From contig NW_003143794.1 in NCBI RefSeq assembly GCF_000003605.2, positions 870,227 to 891,436 of the forward strand: 21,210 bases of DNA, read 5' to 3'. This DNA is from Saccoglossus kowalevskii. Lineage: Eukaryota; Hemichordata; Enteropneusta; Harrimaniidae. Shown here piece after piece: positions 18,223 through 21,210 of the stretch (the stretch's first letter is position 1; every line of letters starts with the position of its first letter). The notes beneath the pieces were generated by a model. The model was not told the DNA's origin and ran no database searches. It saw nothing but the letters and a program-made list of their open reading frames with translations. The position numbers were made by a program, and so were the translations under genes.

Positions 18223-21210
18223 AATGGTGGTATATTTTTAAAAATACTAATAGGGAAATTATTATATGTAATGATGTAGATATGATTCTCGTTAGCGTTT
18301 ATTAGTAGTATTACTAGCAGTGATAAAATGATAAACAAATACAAAGAAAAAAGTAACAATACACACGCATTTTAAATTAAATGATGTAGATCAGAATAAA
18401 AATATCCTGATATTGAGGAGTATGGTACGTTTATTCAATTGAAAAATATCTACTCCGTTGGGTTCGCATCTGTGTTAAATGAACGACATGCAGAGCGATA
18501 CAATGAATGATCTAATTATTAAATATAAATTTAATATATACCAACCTTTAAGTAGGTCACAAGTGAAGTATCTAAAATGGAGAATATAACAGCGCAGCAA
18601 TCACTTACCTCAGAATCTGCCCCAAAAAAAGCTACAACTCTTCCTCTTAGTGGTATGAATGTGAATACTGTTAGGCACTACTAGTCTGTATACTCACCAG
18701 GTTTTGCAGAGTGCACTGTTGTGGGACTGATCCAAGCATGCCAGGGTAATATCTATTCACAACGCTGCATTTTACATTGCGTGCAGCTCTAATGCAAATT
18801 AATTTCACCACGTGGTATTTCCACAATTTGACTGATTTTTTTCCCTAATACTGAGTAAGATGAATAAGTAAGGAGGTCTTCATCTGAATTGAAAATTATA
18901 TACCATCTTTTTCCTACTTTCATTATAAACGTTATTGGCAAAATTAAAAAAAACAAACAATTTGGGTGACCTAACAAAAGAACAAAATGTCATGCAAAAA
19001 TGACTAAAATTGACATTTCTATACTGGTTACTATCAACAATTTTACATAGAGCAAGAAAATCCATGTATCGATTAAAAATCCCAATATTCTTAAAACATT
19101 TTTAAATATAAAATTCACATTCAATTTAACGAGTTTCTAACATGTAATAGTTTCCAATAATATAAACAGTGAAACACTTGCTGCTAACAAGGAAGTAAAG
19201 CACATACCGGTAAATAAGACAGAATACACGTCAAAGTAAATACTATGTTAAATCAAAGTGAACATGTACTGTATGCGTGACTCGAATTGACACACATGTA
19301 CGACTCCAAAATGCTTTGTGACAATAGGTCGTTTTCGTTCATAATGCAGGAGTCAATATTAAAGCCTGTCCTACCTGTCACAAATACATGTAGGTATATT
19401 TTAGCTGGGACAGGTAAATGTACAAGTTGTCTGTTCCTTTCTTACCTGAACAAATGGGAGTGTCCCGAGTTGTTAATGTTCAAAAAATTGCTTTATTAAA
19501 TAACGATGAACGGCAGAGCCAAAAATGACAATTGACAATTTTATTTCAAATATTAAGGTGTAATTTATCCCATTAAGGATAGAGACCTCATCAACTGGAA
19601 CAGGTATTTGTTATTCTCAAACTGGTCCATGAAACACAACTGTAATTCCATCTCCTAATTCAATGCATTGGCTCAAATCTTACTTCAGTGTGCAGGTACA
19701 CCCACCAAAAGTAAAAAATCTAAAACTACAGGGATGGAAATAATACAAAAATAACACCAAACTGCAGTGCCGCATTCTGGAGTAATATAAAATTAGCCCT
19801 GGAACTAGCATTTTAACTTATAAGATACACCAAACAGGTTAAATTTTAACATGTCATAGTCATGATACGTGTGGAGACATGATGGAAGTGCTAGCTACCA
19901 TCTTAATAAAGCTATTAATTTAGAAAACCATATCTCATCATGATCACAGAGCCAGATGAAGTAAAATAGTGTACATAATTTAAAAGAGACTCTTGTCCAC
20001 AAAAGTTCATGGCTCTGAATTGGTATAATGATAATCTTTATTCCTGAACTTATTTTGCAGTTAATTTAGCAAAAAGCAAACTAATAACTGTTCTTGAAGA
20101 TTAAAAGCTGCATGCACAGTTGAATCAATTAAGATCATGGTCAAAAGCAATTTTTTTTATTTTCTACAATACATGCAAGGTGTGTTTATCAGGTTTCAGG
20201 TTCAGTTTAATGTTTAAGTTATAGGGGTCTTTAATTTTTAAGGCCACGCCCTCTCTTGAGTTACACTACTTTGGCCCGGCCCACCAAAATTTGAATCAAG
20301 CATGCTAAATTTTACCCCATTTTTGGACAAACCAAAAAAAATTTACTCAAAAATCATGAAGACAGTTTTGAGACTTTAAATTACTAACTTGAAAATTGTT
20401 AATGTCATAGTGTAAATTTCAATTAGTAAATTCTCTCAAAAGTCGTTACCACTACTGTGTAAGCTTATATAACGATATTATTCTAGATGTTTCAGTCACA
20501 TGATCAATTTTATTGAAATCACTATTTTGACGTTTTCTTACCAAACTAACAAAAACTGATTCATTTTTTTTTTTTAAAACAGTACTTTATTTACCTATAT
20601 GCCAGCATCTTACACACGTCTATAACACAACTCTAATTATTTGAGATTTGGTAAAGTGAAAGGGTAAAATTAAATAAACAAACTAAGTGTAAAACAAAAT
20701 TAATCAGGGTCCACAACATTTTTGTTTTCGACTTCAGAAGTCACCAGCAACCATATACAATTCTTTATTTATCTTGAAGACATCACCAGCAGTCAACAAG
20801 CCGACTCAACTTGTTTTTTGAGATTCTATTTTGACTGAAGATCCCTACAAAATCGGTCCTGTTACAGGGTTCGATCACTACACAGTGCGGTGTGTACCCA
20901 AGCATTTCAAACCATGTAATTATTTAAGGAAGTAGGCAGGATGATATTAATGAAAGTCACTCAGTGATGTACCCTGGGGAAATGTTACGACAGTAAGATT
21001 CAGCAGAGGTTGCGTTAACACAAATTAGTGTGTCATGCATATCCATTATTTTAATTATATGCAAATAAAATAATCCCTCCCATGCATTTATAGAGATGCA
21101 CTGCAGTAACTTAAAGGGGCACCTTCCAGTTAAGATTAATTTTACAACAAATTTACTTTCTGGATTAAAATAACAATGGATAACAAAAGATAGATTAACA
21201 TTGTAAACAA
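18223..21210. other. Non-coding stretch at the window end
   Basis: No supported gene. Minus-strand donor-like sequences occur at 18603 (TTCTGAG|GTAAGTG), 18698 (AACCTG|GTGAGTA) and 19445 (GTTCAG|GTAAGAA), which could belong to untranslated exons. A GC-richer patch (20241-20285) and TTAAAGGGGCACCTTCCAG (21112-21130) resemble repeat-like words. Both are unassigned. Confidence 0.45.

Noticed and set aside
20867-20880. GGTTCGATCAC, resembling a tRNA or SINE B box
   Set aside because: No A box at the expected distance upstream and no cloverleaf could be drawn.

Overview
The window looks like nuclear DNA of an AT-rich invertebrate animal, probably marine. It has one multi-exon protein gene with GT-AG introns, long non-coding stretches, short palindromic DNA-transposon relics (MITEs) flanked by TA, and degenerate minisatellites. 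No bacterial features, rRNA or tRNA genes were seen. The phylum cannot be fixed from sequence alone; the protein is clearly metazoan and resembles human stonin-2.

The gene lies on the minus strand, from a proposed start codon at 12302 to a stop at 389. It encodes a stonin (stoned-B family), a cargo adaptor for clathrin-mediated endocytosis and synaptic-vesicle recycling. Five coding exons were joined by hand: 12293-12302, 4968-7283, 4705-4863, 3208-3315 and 389-663. All four introns are phase 1 and the joined frame gives a 955-residue protein. It has a disordered N-terminal half with AP-2-type WxxF motifs and three EH-binding NPF motifs, then a stonin homology domain, then a complete mu-homology domain. 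The four exons that carry the domains are strongly supported. The ten-base first coding exon is the best candidate found but is an inference.

Region by region: 1-388 is downstream of the stop and contains a GC-rich 253-bp inverted-repeat element. 664-3207 is intron 4, with one MITE and a roughly 50-bp degenerate repeat. 3316-4704 is intron 3, with a second MITE of the same family, an unassigned short open frame and a palindrome next to an RFX-like box. 4864-4967 is a 104-bp intron. 7284-12292 is the 5-kb intron 1, with RFX X-boxes, another MITE family, a miRNA-like hairpin and a 23-bp minisatellite. 12304-21210 has no recognisable gene; it may be the stonin promoter or 5' non-coding region, or intergenic DNA. 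It holds weak repeats and a few orphan splice-donor-like sites.

No new multi-gene system was found. The most useful second-look items are the stonin N-terminal motif arrays, the tiny start exon, the X-box cluster and the MITEs in the stonin introns.
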